Assembly: GCA_007844125.1 (NCBI GenBank)
Contig: CM017567.1
Span: 44,304,013-44,368,012 of the forward strand
Source of the DNA: Sinonovacula constricta
Taxonomy: Eukaryota > Mollusca > Bivalvia > Cardiida > Solecurtidae
Reading direction: 5' to 3'
Length of the DNA: 64,000 nucleotides
In this document: one piece after another, positions 43,891 to 56,840 of the stretch
How positions within the stretch are numbered: position 1 is the stretch's first letter
Layout of the letters: each line of letters starts with the position of its first letter
The notes under the pieces: model-generated
What the model saw: the letters and a program-made list of their open reading frames with translations, nothing else
Told to the model about the DNA's origin: nothing
The model's database searches: none
Translations under genes and position numbers: made by a program

Positions 43891-46465
43891 GTGCTGGAGA
43901 GCACAAGTGTGGACACTTTTGAGTGGTTGGAGAGCACCAGTGTGGATACTTTTGTGTGTTTGGAGAGCACCAGTGTGGATACTGTTCAAGAGTTGTGGAG
44001 CAGCAGTGTGGATACTTTTGTGTGGTTGGAGAGCACCAGGGTGGATACTTTTGTGTGGTTGGAGAGCACCAGAGTGGATACTTTTGTGTGGTTGGAGAGC
44101 ACCAGAGTGGATACTTTTGTGTGGTTGGAGAGCACCAGAGTGGATACTTTTGTGTGGTTGGAGAGCACAAGTGTGGATACTGTTGAAGAGTTGTGAAGCA
44201 GCAGTGTGGATACTTTTGTGTGGTTGGAGAGCACCAGAGTGGATACTTTTGTGTGGTTGGAGAGCACCAGTGTATATACTTTTGTGTGGTTGGAGAGCAC
44301 CAGAGTGGATACTTTTGTGTGGTTGGAGAGCACCAGTGTGGATACTTTTGTGTGGTTGGAGAGCACCAGAGTGGATACTTTTGTGTGGTTGGAGAGCACC
44401 AGAGTGGATACTTTTGTGTGGTTGGAGAGCACCAGAGTGGATACTTTTGTATGGTTGGAGAGCACCAGTGTGGATACTTTTGTGTGGTTGGAAAGCACCA
44501 GTGTGGATACTTTTGTGTGTTTGGAGAGTACCAGAGTGGATACATTTGTGTGGTTGGAGAGCACCAGTGTGGATACTTTTGAAGGATTGGAGCGCACCAG
44601 TGTGGATACTTTTGAGTGGTTGGTGAGCACCAGTGTGGATACTTTTGTGTGGTTGCAGAGCACCAGTGTGGATACTTTTGTGTGGTTGGAGAGCACCAGT
44701 GTGGATACTTTTGTGTGGTTGGAGAGTACCAGAGTGGATACATTTGTGTGGTTGGAGAACACCAGTGTGGATACTTTTGAAGGATTTGAGCGCACCAGTG
44801 TGGATACTTTTGAGTGGTTGGTGAGCACCAGTGTGGATACTTTTGTGTGGTTGGAGAGCACCAGTGTGGATACATTTGAAGTGTTGCAGAGTACCAGTGT
44901 GGATACATTTGAAGTGTTGCAGAGCACCAGTGTGGAATCTTTTGAAGGATTGGAGCGCACCAGTGTGGATACTTTTGAAGGGTTGGAGAGCACCGGTGTG
45001 TATACTTTTGAAGGATTGGAGCGCACCAGTGTGGATACTTTTGAAGGATTGGAGCGCACCAGTGTGGATACTTTTGAGTGGTTGGTGAGCACCAGTGTGG
45101 ATACTTTTGAAGGATTGGAGCGCACCAGTGTGGATACTTTTGAAGTGTTGCAGAGCACCAGTGTGGATACTTTTGAAGGATTGGAGCGCACCAGTGTGGA
45201 TGCTTTTGAAGGATTGGAGCGCACCAGTGTGGATACTTTTGAGTGGTTGGTGAGCACCGGTGTGGATACTTTTGAAGTGTTGCAGAGCACCAGTGTGGAT
45301 ACTTTTGAAGGATTGGAGCGCACCAGTGCGGATACTTTTGAAGTGTTGCAGAGCACCAGTGTGGATACTTTTGAAGGATTGGAGCGCTCCAGTGTGGATA
45401 CTTTTGAAGGATTGGAGCGCACCAGTGTGGATACTTTTGTGTGGTTGGAGAGTACCAGAGTGGATACTTTTGTGTGCTTGGAGAGCACCAGTGTGGATAC
45501 TTTTGAAGGATTGGAGCGCACCAGTGTGGATACTTTTGAGTGGTTGGTGAGCACCAGTGTGGATACATTTGAAGTGTTGCAGAGCACCAGTGTGGATACT
45601 TTTGAAGGATTGGAGCGCACCAGTGTGGATACTTTTGAAGGATTGGAGCGCACCAGTGTGGATACTTTTGAGTGGTTGGTGAGCACCAGTGTGGATACTT
45701 TTGAAGGATTGGAGCGCACCAGTGTGGATACTTTTGAAGTGTTGCAGAGGACCAGTGTGGATACTTTTGAAGGATTGGAGCGCACCAGTGTGGATACTTT
45801 TGAAGGATTGGAGCGCACCAGTGTGGATACTTTTGAGTGGTTGGTGAGCACCAGTGTGGATACTTTTGAAGTGTTGCAGAGCACCAGTGTGGATACTTTT
45901 GAAGGATTGGAGCGCACCAGTGTGGATGCTTTTGAAGGATTGGAGTGCACCAGTGTGGATACTTTTGAGTGGTTGGTGAGCACCAGTGTGGATACTTTTG
46001 AAGTGTTGCAGAGCACCAGTGTGGATACATTTGAAGGATTGGAGCGCACCAGTGTGGATACTTTTTAAGGGTTGGAGCGCACCAGTGTGGATACTTTTGA
46101 AGGATTATAGAGCACCAGTGTGGATACTTTTGAAGGATTGGAGAGCACCAGTGTGGATACTTTTGAGTGGTTGGAGCGCACCAGTGTGGATACTTTTGAA
46201 GGAATGGAGCGCACCAGTGTGGATACTTTTGAAGGATTGGAGAGCACCAGTGTGGATACTTTTGAAGGATTGGCGCGCACCAGTGTGGATACTTTTGAAG
46301 GATTGTTGACGGCCAGTGTGGATACTATTGAACGGTTCGAGAGCACCTGTGATGATACATTTGAAAAGTTGGAATGCACCAGTGAGGATAATTTCCAAGT
46401 GATGAGAGAGCACCAGTGGAGATACTTTAGAGCGGTAGGAGAGCACCATCGTAGTTAGTTTTAAA
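43891..46465. repeat. Higher-order unit C of the 33-bp field, copy 1 (about 2.57 kb)
   Basis: Starts at GTGCTGGAGAGCACAAGTGT (43,891) and runs to where the same start recurs at 46,466. The order of GTGTGG, GAAGGA and GAAGTGTTGC variants is repeated in the next copy. The CTTTTTAAGGGTTGGAGCGC landmark is at 46,061 here and at 48,603 in copy 2. Confidence 0.8.
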
Positions 46466-48630
46466 GTGCTGGAGAGCACAAGTGTGGACACTTTTGAGTG
46501 GTTGGAGAGCACCAGTGTGGATACTTTTGTGTGTTTGAAGAACACCAGTGTGGATACTGTTGAAGAGTTGTGGAGCAGCAGTGTGGATACTTTTGTGTGG
46601 TTGGAGAGCACCAGAGTGGATACTTTTGTGTGGTTGGAGAGCACCAGAGTGGATACTTTTGTGTGGTTGGAGAGCACCAGTGTGGATACTGTTGAAGAGT
46701 TGTGAAGCAGCAGTGTGGATACTTTTGTGTGGTTGGAGAGCACCAGAGTGGATACTTTTGTGTGGTTGGACAGCACCAGTGTATATACTTTTGTGTGGTT
46801 GGAGAGCACCAGAGTGGATACTTTTGAGTGGTTGGAGAGCACCAGTGTGGATACTTTTGTGTGGTTGGAGTGCACCAGAGTGGATACTTTTGTGTGGTTG
46901 GAGAGCACCAGAGTGGATACTTTTGTGTGGTTGGAGAGCCCCAGAGTGGATACTTTTGTGTGGTTGGAGAGCACCAGTGTGGATACTTTTGTGTGGTTGG
47001 AGAGCACCAGTGTGGATACTTTTGTGTGGTTGGAGAGCACCAGTGTGGATACTTTTGTGTGGTTGGAGAGTATCAGAGTGGATACATTTGTGTGGTTGGA
47101 GAGCACCAGTGTGGATACTTTTGAAGGATTGGAGCGCATCAGTGTGGATACTTTTGAGTGATTGGTGAGCACCAGTGTGGATACTTTTGTGTGGTTGGAG
47201 AGCACCAGTATGGATACTTTTGTGTGGTTGGAGAGCACCAGTGCGGATACTTTTGTGTGGTTGGAGAGTACCAGAGTGAATACATTTGTGTGGTTGGAAA
47301 GCGCCAGTGTGGATACTTTTGAAGGATTGGAGCGCACCAGTGTGGATACTTTTGAGTGGTTGGTGAGCACCAGTGTGGATACTTTTGTGTGGTTGGAGAG
47401 CACCAGTGTGGATACATTTGAAGTGTTGCAGAGCACCAGTGTGGATACATTTGAAGTGTTGCAGAGCACCAGTGTGGAATCTTTTGAAGGATTGGAGCGC
47501 ACCAGTGTGGATACTTTTGAAGGGTTGGAGAGCACCGGTGTGGATACTTGTGAAGGATTGGAGCGCACCAGTGTGGATACTTTTGAAGGATTGGAGCGCA
47601 CCAGTGTGGATACTTTTGAGTGGTTGGTGAGCACCAGTGTGGATACTTTTGAAGGATTGGAGCGCACCAGTGTGGATACTTTTGAAGTGTTGCAGAGCAC
47701 CAGTGTGGATACTTTTGAAGGATTGGAGCGCACCAGTGTGGATACTTTTGAAGGATTGGAGCGCACAAGTGTGGATACTTTTGAGTGGTTGGTGAGCACC
47801 GGTGTGGATACTTTTGAAGTGTTGCAGAGCACCAGTGTGCATACTTTTGAAGGATTGGAGCGCACCAGTGTGGATACTTTTGAAGTGTTGCAGAGCACCA
47901 GTGTGGATACTTTTGAAGGATTGGAGCGCACCAGTGTGGATTCTTTTGAAGGATTGGAGCGCACCAGTGTGGATACTTTTGTGTGGTTGGAGAGTACCAG
48001 AGTGGATACTTTTGTGTGGTTGGAGAGCACCAGTGTGGATACTTTTGAAGGATTGGAGCGCACCAGTGTGGATACTTTTGAGTGGTTGGTGAGCACCAGT
48101 GTGGATACATTTGAAGTGTTACAGAGCACCAGTGTGGATACTTTTGAAGGATTGGAGCGCACCAGTGTGGATACTTTTGAAGGATTGGAGCGCACCAGTG
48201 TGGATACTTTTGAGTGGTTGGTGAGCACCAGTGTGGATACTTTTGAAGGATTGGAGCGCACCAGTGTGGATACTTTTGAAGTGTTGCAGAGCACCAGAGT
48301 GGATACTTTTGAAGGATTGGAGCGCACCAGTGTGGATACTTTTGAAGGATTGGAGCGCACCAGTGTGGATACTTTTGAGTGGTTGGTGAGCACCAGTGTG
48401 GATACTTTTTAAGTGTTGCAGAGCACCAGTGTGGATACATTTGAAGGAATGGAGCGCACCAGTGTGGATACTTTTGAAGGATTGGAGCGCACCAGTGTGG
48501 ATACTTTTGAGTGGTTGGTGAGCACCAGTGTGGATACTTTTGAAGTGTTGCAGAGCACCAGTGTGGATACATTTGAAGGATTGGAGCGCACCAGTGTGGA
48601 TACTTTTTAAGGGTTGGAGCGCACCAGTGT
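46466..48630. repeat. Higher-order unit C of the 33-bp field, copy 2
   Basis: Follows copy 1 directly. The offset is 2,575 at the start and 2,542 at the CTTTTTAAGG landmark, a difference of exactly one 33-bp unit. Point changes are scattered between the copies. Confidence 0.8.
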
Positions 48631-51179
48631 GGATACTTTTGAAGGATTGGAGAGCACCAGTGTGGATACTTTTGAAGGATTGGAGAGCACCAGTGTGGAT
48701 ACTTTTGAAGGATTGTTGACGACCAGTGTGGATACTTTTGAAGGATTGGAGAGCACCAGTGCGGATACTTTTGAGTGGTTGGAGCGCACCAGTGTGGATA
48801 CTTTTGAAGGATTGGCGCGCACCAGTGTGGATACTTTTGAAGGATTGGAGAGCACCAGTGTGGATACTTCTGAAGGACTGGCGCGCACCAGTGTGGATAA
48901 TTTTGAAGGATTGTTGAGGACCAGTGTGGATACTTTTGAAGGAATGGAGAGCACCAGTGTGGACACTTTTGCAGGATTGGAGCGCACCAGTGTGGATACT
49001 TTTGAAGGGTTGTTGAGCACCAGTGTGGATAGTTTTGAAGGATTGTTGAGGACCAGTGTGGATACTTTTGAAGGATTGGAGAGCACCAGTGTGGATACTT
49101 TTGAAGGATTGGAGCGCACCAGTGTGGATACTTTTGAAAGGTTGGTGAGCACCAAAGTGGATACTTTTGAAGGGTTGGTGAGCACCAGTGTGGATACTTT
49201 TGAAGGATTGTTGAGGACCAGTGTGGATACGTTTGAAGGGTTGGTGAGCACCAGTGTGGATACTTTTGAAGGATTGTTGAGGACCAGTGTGGATACTGTT
49301 GAAGGATAGGAGAGCACCAGTGTGGATACTTTTGAAGGATTGGAGCGCACAAGTGTGGATACTTTTAAGTGGTTGATGAGCACCAGTGTGGATACTTTTG
49401 AAGGATTGTGGAGCACCAGTGAGAATACTTTTGAAGGATTAGAGAGCACCAGTGTGGATATTTTTGAGTGGTTGGAGAGCACCGGAGTGGATACTTTTGA
49501 GTGGTTGGAAAGCACCAATGTGTATACTTTTGAGTGGTTGGAGAGCACCGGAGTGGATACTTTTGAGTGGTTAGAGAGCAACAATATTCAACCATTTGAA
49601 AGGTTCGGGAGCACCAGTGTGGATACTTTTGAGTGGTTGGAAAGCACCAATGTGTATACTTTTGCGTGGTTGGAAAGCACCAGTGTAGATACTTTTGAGT
49701 GGTTGGAAAGCACCAGTGTGGATACTTTTGAGTAGTTGGAAAGCACCAATGTGTATACTTTTGAGTGGTTGGAAAGCACCGGAGTGGATACTTTTGAGTG
49801 GATGGAAAGCACCAAAGTGTATACATTTGAGTGGTTGTAAAGCACAAGTGTGGATACTTTTTAGGGGTTGGAAAGCACCAGTGTGTATACTATTGAGTGG
49901 ATGGAAAGCACCAAAGTGTATACTTTTGAGTGGTTGTAAAGCACAAGTGTGGATACTTTTTAGGGGTTGGAAAGCACCAGTGTGGATACTTTTGAGTGGT
50001 TGGAAAGCACAAGTGTGGATACTTTTTAGGGGTTGGAAAGCACCAGTGTGGATACTTTTGAGTGGTTGGAAAGCACCAATGTGTATACTTTTGAGTGGTT
50101 GGAAAGCACCAAAGTGTATAATTTTGAGTGGTTGTAAAGCACAAGTGTGGATACTTTTTAGGGGTTGGAAAGCACCAGTGTGGATACTTTTGAGTGGTTT
50201 GAAAGCACCAGTGTGGATACTTTTGAGTGGTTGGAAAGCACCAATGTAGATACTTTTGAGTGGTTGGAAAGCACCAGTGTAGATACTTTTGAGTGGTTCG
50301 AAAGCACCAATGTGTATACTTTTGAGTGTTTGGAAAGCACCAGTGTAGATACTTTTGAGTGGTTGGAAAGCACCAGTGTAGATACTTTTGAGTGGTTGGA
50401 AAGCACCAATGTGTATACTTTTGAGTGGTTGGAAAGCACCTGTGAAGATACTTTTGAGTGGTTGGAAAGCACCAGTGTAGATACTTTTGAGTGGTTGGAA
50501 AGCACCAATGTGTATACTTTTGAGTGGTTGGAAAGCACCAGTGTGGATACTTTTGAGGGGTTGGAAAGCACCAGTGTAGATACTTTTGAGTGGTTGGAAA
50601 GCACCAGTGTAGATACTTTTGAGTGGTTGGGAAGCAACAATAATCATCCCTTTGAAAGGTTCGGGAGCAAAAGTGTGGATACTTTTGTGTGGTTGGAAAG
50701 CACCAGTGTGGATACTTTTGAGTGATTGGAAAGCACCAGTGTAGATACTTTTGAGTGGTTGGAAAGCACCAGTGTAGATACTTTTGAGTGGTTGGGAAGC
50801 AACAATAATCATCCCTTTGAAAGGTTCGGGAGCAAAAGTGTGGATACTTTTGTGTGGTTGGAAAGCACCAGTGTGGTTACTTTGAAGTGGTTGGAGAGCA
50901 GCACCAATGTAGATACTTTTGAGTGGTTGGGAAGCAACAATAATTATCCCTTTGAAAGGTTCGGGAGCACCATTGTGGATACTTTTAGGTGGTTGGAGAG
51001 CACCAGTGTGAATACTTTTGAGTGGTTGGAGAGCAGCACCAATGTGGATTCTTTTGAGTGGCTGGAGAGCAGCACCCATGTGGATACTTTTGAGTAGTTA
51101 GAGAGCAACAGTAAACATACTTTTGAAAGGTTCGAAAGCACCAGTGTTGATACTTTTAAGTAATTGGAGAACAGCACCA

Positions 51180-51925
51180 ATGTGAATACTTTTTAGTGTA
51201 TGAGAGCACCAGAGTGGATACTTTTGAGTGGTTGGTGAGCACTAGTGTGCATACATTTGAAGGATGGGAGATCACCAGTGTAGATACTTTTGAGTGGTTG
51301 GTTAACACCAGTGTGCATACATTGCAAGGATGGGAGAGCACCTGTATGGATACATTTGAAGGGTTGTAGAGCAACAGTGTGGACACTTTTGAAGGTTTGG
51401 AAAGCAGCGGTGTAGATATTTTTGAAGTGTTAGAGAACACCGATGTGGATACTTTTGAAGGGTTGGAGAACACCTGTGTCGATAATTTCGAAGAGATAGA
51501 CAGCACCAGTGTGAATACTTTTGAGTGGTTGCAGAGCACCAATGTCGATAATTTTGAGATCACCAGCTTGAATACTTTTGAAGTGTTGGAGAACATTAAT
51601 GTGGATACATTTAAAGGGTTGTAGAGTACAAGTGTAGATACATTTGAAGGGTTGTAGAGTACAAGTGTAGATACATTTGAAGGGTTGTAGTGTACAAGTG
51701 TAGATACATTTGAAGGGTTGTAGAACACCAGTGCTGATAGTTTTGAGTGGATGGAGAGCACCAGTGTGGATGCTATTTAACGGTTGGAGAGCACCTGTGA
51801 TGATACATTTGAAAAATTGGAATGCACCAGTGTGGATAATTTCCAAGTGATGAGAGAGCACCAGTGGGGATACTTTAGAGCGGTAGGAGAGCACCATCGT
51901 AGTTACTGTTAAAGTGTTGGAGAGC
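51180..51925. repeat. Degenerate block within the 33-bp field, copy 3
   Basis: The same landmarks as copies 1 and 2 in the same order, with one extra GGATGGGAGA-type unit and one extra AGTGTACAAGTGTAGATACA-type unit. It is preceded at 51,050-51,130 by the CAACAGTAAACATACTTTTG segment that also precedes copy 1 (41,950-42,050). Confidence 0.8.
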
Positions 51926-54335
51926 ACAAGTGTGGATACTTTTGAGTGGTTTGGAGAGCACCAGAGTGGATAATTTTGTGTGGTTGGAGAGCGCCAGTGT
52001 GGATACTGTTGAAGAGTTGTGGAGCAGCAGTGTGGATACTTTTGAAGTGTAGGAAAGTAGCATTGTAGATATTTTTGAAGTGTTTTGAGTGGTTGGGGAG
52101 CACCAATGAGGATACTATTGAGTGGTTGGGGAGCACCAATGAGGATACTTTTGAGTGGTAAGGGAGCACCAATGAGGATACTTTTGAGTGGTTAGGGAGC
52201 ACCAATGAGGATACTTTTGAGTGGTTAGGGAGCACCAATAAAGATACTTTTGAGTGGTTGGAGAGCAGCACCAGTGTTGATACTTTTGAGTGGTTGGTGA
52301 GCACCATTGTTGATACTTTTGAGTGGTTAGGGCGCACCAATGAGGATACTTTTGAGTGGTTAGGGAGCACCAATGAGGATACTTTTGAGTGGTTGAAGAC
52401 CAGCACCAGTGTTGATACTTTTGAGTGGTTAGGGAGCACCAATGAGGATACTTTTGAGTGGTTGGAAAGCAGTACCAGTGTTGATACTTTTGAGTGGTTA
52501 GGGCGCACCAATGAGGATACTTTTGAGTGGTTGGAGAGCAGTACCAGTGTTGATACTTTTGAGTGGTTAGGGAGCACCAATGAGGATACTTTTGAGTGGT
52601 TGGAGAGCAGTACCAGTGTTGATACTTTTGAGTGGTTAGGGAGCACCAATGAGGATACTTTTGAGTGGTTAGGGAGGACCAGTGATGATACTTTTGAGTG
52701 GTTAGGGAGCACCAATGAGGATACTTTTGAGTGCTTAGGGAGCACCAATGAGGATACTTTTGAGTGCTTGGAGAGCAGCACCAGTGTTGATACTTTTGAG
52801 CGGTTAGGGAGCACCAATAAGTATAGTGAGTGGTTAGGGTGCACCAATGAGGATACTTTTGAGTGGTTGGAAAGCAGTACCAGTGTTGATACTTTTGAGT
52901 GGTTGTTGAGCACCAGTGTGGATACTTTTGAGTGGTTCGAGAGCACCAGTGTGGATACGTTTGAAGGATTGGAGCGCACCAGTGTGGATACTTTTGAGTG
53001 GTTGGAGAGCAGTACCAGTGTGGATACTTTTGAGTGGTTAGGGAGCACCAATGAGGATACTTTTGAGTGGTTAGGGAGCACCAAGGAGGATACTTTTGAG
53101 TGGTTGGAGAGCAGTACCAGTGTGGATACTTTTGAGTGGTTTGTGAGCACCAGTGTGGATACTTTTGAAGTCTTGCAGAGCACCAATGTGGATACTTTTG
53201 AAGGGTTGGAGAGCACCAGTGCGGATACTTTTGAAGGGTTGGAGAGCACCAGTGTGGATACTTTTGAAGGATTGGAGAGCACCAGTGTAGATACTTTTGA
53301 AGGGTTGGAGAGCACCAGTGCGGATACTTTTGAAGGGTTGGAGCGCACCAGTGTGGATACTTTTGAAGGGTTGGAGAGCACCAGTGTGGATACTTTTGAA
53401 GGGTTGGAGAGCACCAGTGTAGATACTTTTTAAGGGTTGGAGCGCACCAGTGTGGATACTTTTGAAGGGTTGTTGAGGACCAGTGTGGAATCTTTTGAAG
53501 GATTGGAGCGCACCAGTGTGGATACTTTTGAAGTCTTGCAGAGCACCAGTGTGGATACTTTTGAAGGGTTGGAAAGCGCCAGTGTGGATACTTTTGAAGG
53601 GTTGGAGAGCACCAGTGTGGATACTTTTTAAGGGTTGGAGCGCACCAGTGTGGATACTTTCGAAGGGTTGTTGAGGACCAGTGTGGAATCTTTTGAAGGA
53701 TTGGAGCGCACCAGTGCGGATACTTTTGAAGGATTGGAGAGCACCAGTGTCGATACTTTTGAAGGATTGGAGAGCACCAGTGCGGATACTTTTGAAGCAT
53801 TGGAGCGCACCAGTGTGGATACTTTTGAGTGGTTGGTGAGCACCAGTGTGGATACTTTTGAAGTGTTGCAGAGCACCAGTGTGGATACTTTTGAAGGATT
53901 GGAGAGCACCAATGTGGATACTTTTGAAGGATTGGCGCGCACCAGTGTGGATACTTTTGAAGGGTTGTTGAGGACCAGTGTGGATACTTTTGAGTGTTTG
54001 GTGAGCACCAGTGTTGATACTTTTGAAGGATTGTGGAGCACCAGTGAAGATACTTATGAATGATTGAGAGCACCAGTGTGGATATTTTTGAGTGGTTGGT
54101 GAGCACCAGTGTGGATATTTTTGAGTGGTTGGTGAGCACTTTTGTTGATACTTTTTAAGGATTGGAGAGCACCAGTGTTAATCATTGTGACGTGTAAGAG
54201 AGCACCAGTGAGGGTATTTTTGAGTGGTTGAAGAGCACCCATTTGGATACTTTTGAGTGGTTTGAGAGCAACAGTAATCATCCTTATGAAAGGTTCGGGA
54301 GCACCAGTGTGGATACTTTTGACCAGTGTGAACAT

Positions 54336-54460
54336 TGTAATGGTTGTAGAATACCAATGTGGCTACATTTTTATGGTTGCTGAATACTAGTGTGGATTAA
54401 TTTTAATGGTTCCTGAACATAAGTGCGGGTCCGTTTAAATGGTTTCTGAATACCAGTGGG
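54336..54460. repeat. Transition between the two 33-bp families
   Basis: Units here mix features of both halves (CACCAGTGTGGATACTTTT before; ACCAGTGGGTACATTTTAAT after), with ATACTAGTGTGGATTAATTT in between. Confidence 0.7.
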
Positions 54461-56515
54461 TACATTTTAATTGTTGGTGAATACCAGCGTGGGTACATTT
54501 TAATTGTTGGTGAATACCAGTGTGGGTACATTTTAATTGTTGGTGAATACCAGTGAGGTTTCATTTTAATCGTTGGTGAATACCAGTGTGGGTACATTTT
54601 AATTGTTGGTGAATACCAGTGTGAGTACATGTTAATTGTTGGTGAATACCAGCGTGGGTACATTTTAATTGTTGGTGAATACCAGTCTGGGTACATTTTA
54701 ATTGTTGGTGAATACCAGTGTGGGTACAATTTAATTGTTGGTGAATACCAGTGGGGGTACATTTTAATTGTTGGTGAATACCAGCGTGGGTACATTTTAA
54801 TTGTTGGTGAATACCAGTGTGGGTACATTTTAATTGTTGGTGAATACCAGTGTGGGTACATTTTTATTGTTGGTGAATACCATCGTGGGTACATTTTAAT
54901 TGTTGGTGAATACCAGCGTGGGTACATTTTAATTGTTGGTGAATACCAGTGTGGGTACATTTTTATTGTTGTTGAATACCAGCGTGGGTACATTTTAATT
55001 GTTGGTGAATACCAGTGAGGTTTCATTTTAATCGTTGGTGAATACCAGCGTGGGTACAATTTAATTGTTGGTGAATACCAGTGTGGGTACATTTTAATTG
55101 TTGGTGAATACCAGTGTGGGTACAATTTAATTGTTGGTGAATACCAGTGTGGGTACATTTTTATTGTTGGTGAATACCAGTGTGGGTACATTTTAATCGT
55201 TGGTGAATACCAGCGTGGGTACAATTTAATTGTTGGTGAATACCAGTGTGTGTACATTTTAATTGTTGGTGAGTACCAGTGTGGGTACAATTTAATTGTT
55301 GGTGAATACCAGTGGGGGTACATTTTAATTGTTGGTGAATACCAGCGTGGGTACATTTTAATTGTTGGTGAATACCAGTGTGGGTACATTTTAATTGTTG
55401 GTGAATACCAGTGTGGGTACAATTTAATTGTTGGTGAATACCAGTGTGGGTACATTTTAATTGTTGGTGAATACCAGTGTGGGTACATTTTAATTGTTGG
55501 TGAATACCAGTGTGGGTACATTTTAATTGTTGGTGAATACCAGTGTGGGTACAATTTAATTGTTGGTGAATACCAGTGTGGGTACATTTTAATTGTTGGT
55601 GAATACCAGTGTGGGTACACTTTTATTGTTGGTGAATACCAGTGTGGGTACATTTTAATTGTTGGTGAATACCAGTCTGGGTACATTTTAATTGTTGGTG
55701 AATACCAGCTCGGGTACATTTTAATTGTTGGTGAATACCAGTGTGGTTACAATATAATTGTTGGTGAATACCAGTGTGGGTACATTTTAATTGTTGGTGA
55801 ATACCAGCGTGGGTACAATTTAATTGTTGGTGAATACCAGTGTGGGTACATTTTAATTGTTGGTGAATACCAGCGTGGGAACAATTTAATTGTTGGTGAA
55901 ACCAGTGTGGGTACATTTTTAATTGTTGGTGAATACCAGTGTGGGTACATTTTTATTGTAAGTGAATACCAGTGTGTGTACATTTTTATTGTTGGTGAAT
56001 ACCAGTGTGGGTACATTTTAATTGTTGGTGAATACCAGCGTGGGTACAATTTAATTGTTGGTGAATACCAGTGTGGGTACATTTTTAATTGTTGGTGAAT
56101 ACCAGTGTGGGTACATTTTTATTGTTAGTGAATACCAGTGTGTGTACATTTTTATTGTTGGTGAATACCAGTGTGGGTACATTTTAATTGTTGGTGAATA
56201 CCAGTGTGGGTACATTTTTATTGTTGGTGAATACCAGTGTGGGTACATTTTAATTGTTGGTGAATACCAGCGTGGGTACATTTTAATTGTTGGTGAATAC
56301 CAGTGTGGGTACATGTTAATTGTTGGTGAATACCAGCGTGGGTACATTTTAATTGTTGGTGAATACCAGTGTGGGTACATTTTAATTGTTGGTGAATACC
56401 AGCGTGGGTACATTATAATTGTTGGTGAATACCAGTGTGGGTACATTTTGATTGTTGGTGAATACCAGTGTGGGTACATTTTAATTGTTGGTGAATACCA
56501 GTGTGGGTACAAAAT
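54461..56515. repeat. 33-bp minisatellite field, right half, first family
   Basis: About 62 units of 33 bp with the core GTGAATACCAGTGTGGGTAC plus ATTTTAATTGTTG. Common variants are CAGCGTGGG and TACAATTTAA. Open frames up to 438 codons cross it on both strands through lack of stops in the unit. Confidence 0.96.
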
Positions 56516-56840
56516 GCTTGATGAATTCACGTTTGTGTACATTTTAATGATTGCAAAATAGCAGTTTGGGATATATTTAATTGTTGCAGAATACAAGTAG
56601 TTACATATTTATCATTGCGGAACACCTATGTGGGTACATTTTAATGAATACCAGTATGTCACGGTCACTCTGCGGTAGAACAGGCTTATTGTGAACAACA
56701 TATTGTAGTGTTGTGGTGAAAGCCTTAGAGGTGTGGGTTGTTCGAACAATAGAGGGCAACTGCAACAATAACAAAGAATATATCAAAAATATGTATAGGT
56801 TTATGGTTAAATGTGGGTGCATTTTAATCGTTGATAAATA
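56516..56840. repeat. Decayed units with a unique island
   Basis: Degenerate 30-35-bp units surround about 150 bases of non-repeat sequence (about 56,660-56,812) that does not resemble the flanking units. Repeat units resume with GTGGGTGCATTTTAATCGTTG. Confidence 0.7.

Larger units (their letters stand above)
41283..54335. repeat. 33-bp minisatellite field, left half (13 kb)
   Basis: About 390 units of 33 bp with the core GCACCAGTGTGGATACTTTT plus GAGTGGTTGGAGA. Variants differ at the link (GAGTGG, GAAGGA, GAAGTGTTGCAGA, GTGTGG) and in segments such as AACAATAATCATCC-TTTGAAAGGTTCGGGA. Variants cluster into blocks that are themselves duplicated. Since 33 is 11 codons and the unit lacks stops in most frames, open frames up to 762 codons occur on both strands and overlap each other in several frames (for example LESTSVDTFEW on +, and STLVLSNHTKV and YPHWCSPTTQK on minus). 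No frame is preferred, so none is called a gene. Confidence 0.96.

Noticed and set aside
46105..48393. A 762-codon minus-strand frame in the 33-bp field as a Ser/Thr/Val-rich repeat protein
   Set aside because: Other frames on both strands are open over the same bases. There is no start context, signal peptide or frame preference, and stops in sister copies break it at arbitrary units.
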